Below the pieces are notes generated by a model. The model ran no database searches. It was not told the DNA's origin and saw only the letters and a program-made list of their open reading frames with translations. Both the position numbers and the translations under genes were made by a program. Shown here piece after piece: positions 22,579-25,650 of a DNA stretch of 25,650 bases. Within the stretch, counting starts at the first letter, position 1; each line of letters begins with the position of its first letter. This DNA comes from Klebsormidium nitens (taxonomy: Eukaryota > Streptophyta > Klebsormidiophyceae > Klebsormidiales > Klebsormidiaceae), in assembly GCA_000708835.1 (NCBI GenBank), contig DF237835.1:1-25650 (forward strand), given 5' to 3'.

Positions 22579-25253
22579 TCATGCGGACCGTGCCTCCACT
22601 TCCCACCGCTTCACCAGCTCCTCCACCGGCACCTTTTCCACGTCGTCCCTCTGCCCCAAGTCCGTCGAAACGCGCGACAGCGTCACCATCCCCAACGCCA
22701 TCGCCGCAGACACATACGGGTTCGCCGTCAAGAGCCGCGCCGGGAAGATCGACGCTGCAGCGATCACCGCGCCGGCATGCCCCTGGACCTGGCAGCTTCT
22801 GCCACGTGTCCCAAAGCGCTCGTGCGCGCGTATGACGAGGCCGGTCTTGCAGTAGAGGGAGAAGTCCTCGCAGTTGTTGTGGAACAGGTCGTAGTCGCCG
22901 AAGCCCCTTTCGAGGAGGAAGTGGGCGCGCCGCAGGACCTACCGAAAAGAGGGCATACGTCAGCTGCGGATCGTTCAGACTGCCAACAAGTGCTGGGCGA
23001 AAAGAGAGAGATTGCCACAAGAGCACATCAATGAATTGCTGCGGGCCTGGAGTATTGATAAGCTCATGCAGGACGACAAAACCCTTGAACAATCGCAAAC
23101 TCTACTACAAATCCGTTGACCACTCAAATCCGTTGACCATAACGAACAGAAGCAGCTCAGCTCTGGCATGAAATGTAGAAAAGAAGGGGCTTCGCCTGCA
23201 AGTCGAGTAGCTCAGATGGACACCGCCTTAATGAGGAAAAGCTGCAGTTGATGAAACTCACCTCGTCAGCAGGATCGGACGCAGCCGTGGTGCACGTTCC
23301 CGAAAGCTTGAGCGCCTTGGTGACTTGCATGACGCCTGCACAGAAGCAGCGGGCACTCTGAGTGGATGCGAAACAAGCTATTGCTGCTTATATTGCTGAA
23401 CCCTACCTTTCGTAACACATTGTAGAGCTTTCAAGAATAAAAGTGAAAAGAATTATTCAGAAACAGGTCGCAAAACGTTGAATGCCTGGACACATAGTCA
23501 ACCGCCGCAGGGAGCGTGTTCAGCAAGGGTACTCAGTATGGTGGTTATCTCATTGCTGCACAGCACGCCTGTGTCTGCCGAACCAAAGGAGCCGAAAAAA
23601 GCTTTTCTATTAGAGTAGTCATCGAAAGAGAAGCAACAAGAACATCAGCTGATAAATGTTTCAGGTCCTCCAAAAACTCCAGACCGCCAGAACGGTCAAA
23701 AGACGATCTCAGCTATTTTGCTCACCATACTCAAACCGGTAGAGTTGGCCGCCGTTCAGAAAGCACCCAAGGCAGCTCTTGGCAACCCCAATCTTCTCAG
23801 GGGTCGCCCCGTGCACTTCCATGCCCGTACACAAGCAGACAAGCGGTCCCCCTGGAAGGGAGTTCTCTGGCCGGAGAAAGCTGCCGGTGAAGAAGTTGTC
23901 AGCCCAGGTCCCGCGTGCAGAGTGTGAGGGCCCGGCAGAGGACGCCATACTCGACGTGAATAAGCTCAGGGTGGAGGCCGTGCTGGCGTCAAGATCATCC
24001 TTGGGTTCGCGGTTGAAGTGGATGACCATGTCATCGCCAATATAAACGCCTGCGAGGAAAAAATCTTGGAAGTGGGTAGAGGAAGGATTGGTGATTGATT
24101 GCTATTGCGAGTTGGTGTGAATTGGGCATGACTAGAACTACTTGCTGAGTATTTAAATGCAGGGCTTTGAGTGTAAAAGATGGGCAATGCAACTGCACGC
24201 TGAACGGGGAATGCAAAAGTCAAGCCTGCAGGAACTACTTTTGGTGAGGGGTTGAGAAGAACCAGACCGGCGGGTGTTTCAGATTAGAAGCGTCAGCTTG
24301 CAAAAACCATATCTGCAGACTTGTTAAGAGTGACTGGTTCTTCTCACTGTGCTCCCACCGCCCACGAAATATACACAGAAGTGAAGGGTTTGGATGGGGG
24401 GTGGCTATTCAAGCTGACCATATGACTCTGTGATGTGATAAAATCGGGCATGGTATGGCACTGACAGGACAGGAACGTCTGAGCACGATGCTGTGCTTGC
24501 TGAAAACACCTTCACAAATGTCAAGAGAGGCACTGCGCTTCTAGGTGCTATGTCAGAAATGACTGACAACTGAGTCAGACCAGTAGTTTGTAAGCCACAA
24601 CCTGCTCAACGCTGTCAAAGTTCTGAGCCTTCAATCGAAATTGAACCAACGCAAAAGGAACAGGCGATGGAAGAAAGATAAGCTACGGGCAGCAGAGCGG
24701 ACTGCCCTTGAAACAGGGTACTGTACAGAAAAGAAGCTTCTGTCCATGCATCAACAGTCAATTCCTATGTGAACACCACTGATCAACGAGGACGTTTGGC
24801 AATAGGGCTTCTGCTATTGGAGCTGTTCCATCCAGAAATAGCTGCAGAGTCGGTTGGATTGGGAGGGACGCTATATTGGCGTCTTCCACCAAATAAAGTC
24901 ACCGTCCAACGCTGCTTGTAACCGCTGTTCAACACGATGGCCTTACCAGCACATACGAGACAGTACGAGCAGCCAATTCGCAAACTCGAAGGTCGCTGCA
25001 ATGCTGCAATTCTGTGACCAAGTTTAAAAAGATGCGAAACAAGAAGCAGTGGCTTCATCGTCACTCTCAGCTCAGTGGAAGCGGGGGAGGTTTCAACACT
25101 CTTATATGGTTCTTTTCCCCGGCTCCACTCACCATGATGGGCGTATATCATGTTTCTCCAAGAGTAGATATGGTCCCCCACACGAAGCTGCGAGTAATCA
25201 ATCTTGTTGGTCAGGAGCCCCGCCAAACCCTCCCTCACACTGAGTGCTGCCAT
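22579..25253 (-). CDS. LRAT/NC-domain protein (NlpC/P60-like papain fold), intact catalytic triad
   Basis: Four exons, in order of translation: 25253-25133, 24049-23726, 23335-23262 and 22938-22579 (TGA), giving 292 residues with consistent phases. The LRAT-like domain starts with NKIDYSQLRVGDHIYSWR. The motif YAHHGVYIGDDMVIHF supplies H39 and H51, twelve residues apart, and LFHNNCEDFSLYCKTGL supplies Cys196, the expected His-His-Cys triad. Between them lies SCLGCFLNGGQLYRFEYG, typical of plant NC-domain proteins, after a Ser/Gly-rich insert. The C-terminus has a hydrophobic stretch (GAVIAAASIFPARLLTANPY) and the family-like end DLGQRDDVEKVPVEEL. Animal relatives are acyltransferases or phospholipases; plant members are poorly characterised, so the substrate is unknown. 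A longer start at 25433 is open in frame, but the domain begins near the ATG at 25253 and an acceptor-like site at 25302 suggests a leader intron. Confidence 0.9.
23108..23139. repeat. Tandem duplication in an intron of the LRAT-like gene
   Basis: CAAATCCGTTGACCA occurs twice at a 17-bp period with no mismatch, in the intron between the third and fourth coding exons. Confidence 0.85.
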
Positions 25254-25650
25254 CCTGCCCCTCGAAGAGACAATTGTGATGCTCTTGGGGAAGGGGGCCT
25301 TCTGCAAACGATGCCCCTCCACCCCTAGCGGCAATTGTGCTCTGCTGCAAGACTGGGTGCATAGATTTACCAGAAATTCACGGAGGTTTTTTTTTAATGG
25401 AAACGGCGCTTCTTCTTCTACTACATCACCCATCTGCCATTCTGGACAAGGACCCTGACCAGCCTTCGCTTCTGCAAAGTGGTCCCCTGGGCCCTACCAC
25501 CACCCTTTTCCAATCAATAGGCCGTCTCCTTCGAGCTTTCAAAGTACCTGCACCCGTTTAGACTCATGAACAGGACACCTTCTCCAATTCCTTCAGCATG
25601 GAGGCTCAGGAGTCAGGGCTATAGCTGTAGTAAACCCTTGATAGCACAAC
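25254..25650 (-). other. 5' leader and promoter region of the LRAT-like gene
   Basis: Upstream of the preferred start the same frame is open back to an ATG at 25433, with Lys- and Glu-rich text not typical of the family. A pyrimidine-poor but plausible acceptor (gtttgcag before 25301) suggests that part of this is a 5' UTR intron. No TATA box or other site was recognised. Confidence 0.4.

Noticed and set aside
22526-23098. A 190-codon minus-strand open frame
   Set aside because: It is out of frame with the exon that carries the NNCEDF motif and continues through the splice acceptor.
24783-25433. A 216-codon minus-strand open frame taken as a single exon
   Set aside because: Only its middle part matches the LRAT-like domain start; a consensus donor at 25132 joins in phase to the next domain segment at 24049, so the rest is intron.
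1-25650. tRNA genes, rRNA, CRISPR arrays, prokaryotic operons, viral genes
   Set aside because: No cloverleaf with a GGTTCGAAT-type arm, no regularly spaced direct repeats, no Shine-Dalgarno-led gene chains and no viral hallmark proteins were seen.

Overview
The window is nuclear DNA from a photosynthetic eukaryote, most likely a streptophyte green alga of the Klebsormidium type. This is inferred from many short GT-AG introns with fairly even base composition, GC-rich coding exons, a GPI-anchored fasciclin-like protein with arabinogalactan-type features, and an LRAT/NC-domain protein of the form found in plants. No bacterial operons, viral genes, tRNAs, rRNAs or CRISPR arrays were seen. All exon models were joined by eye from splice sites, reading phase and protein continuity; none is backed by transcripts.

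Layout. (1) Positions 695-5531, plus strand: a seven-exon gene for an RS-rich (SR-like) nuclear protein, probably splicing-related. It carries a frameshifted tandem copy of its sixth exon and probably a 61-nt intron in its 3' UTR. (2) Positions 5532-8367: mostly non-coding, with an unresolved small-gene candidate at 5977-6737 and one copy of a dispersed repeat. (3) Positions 8368-11385, plus strand: a four-exon single-domain fasciclin protein with a signal peptide and a GPI-anchor tail. (4) Positions 12703-20465, minus strand, convergent with the previous gene: a large protein of at least 13 exons (about 1,109 residues). It has a disordered charged N-terminus, about nine SFI1-like 'A-F-x-x-W' helical repeats, a coiled coil, a conserved-looking helical block and a disordered tail. 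(5) Positions 20466-22578: intergenic, no convincing gene. (6) Positions 22579-25253, minus strand: a four-exon LRAT/NC-domain (NlpC/P60-like fold) protein with an intact His-His-Cys triad.

The four well-supported genes do not look like one pathway (splicing, cell surface, cytoskeleton/centrin, and membrane lipid or thiol-acyl chemistry). There is no sign of a cluster or operon. The most notable non-gene signals are the duplicated exon and a repeat family of about 124 bp. The repeat occurs three times: in an intergenic region (inverted), in the last fasciclin intron, and in the last intron of the SFI1-like gene.
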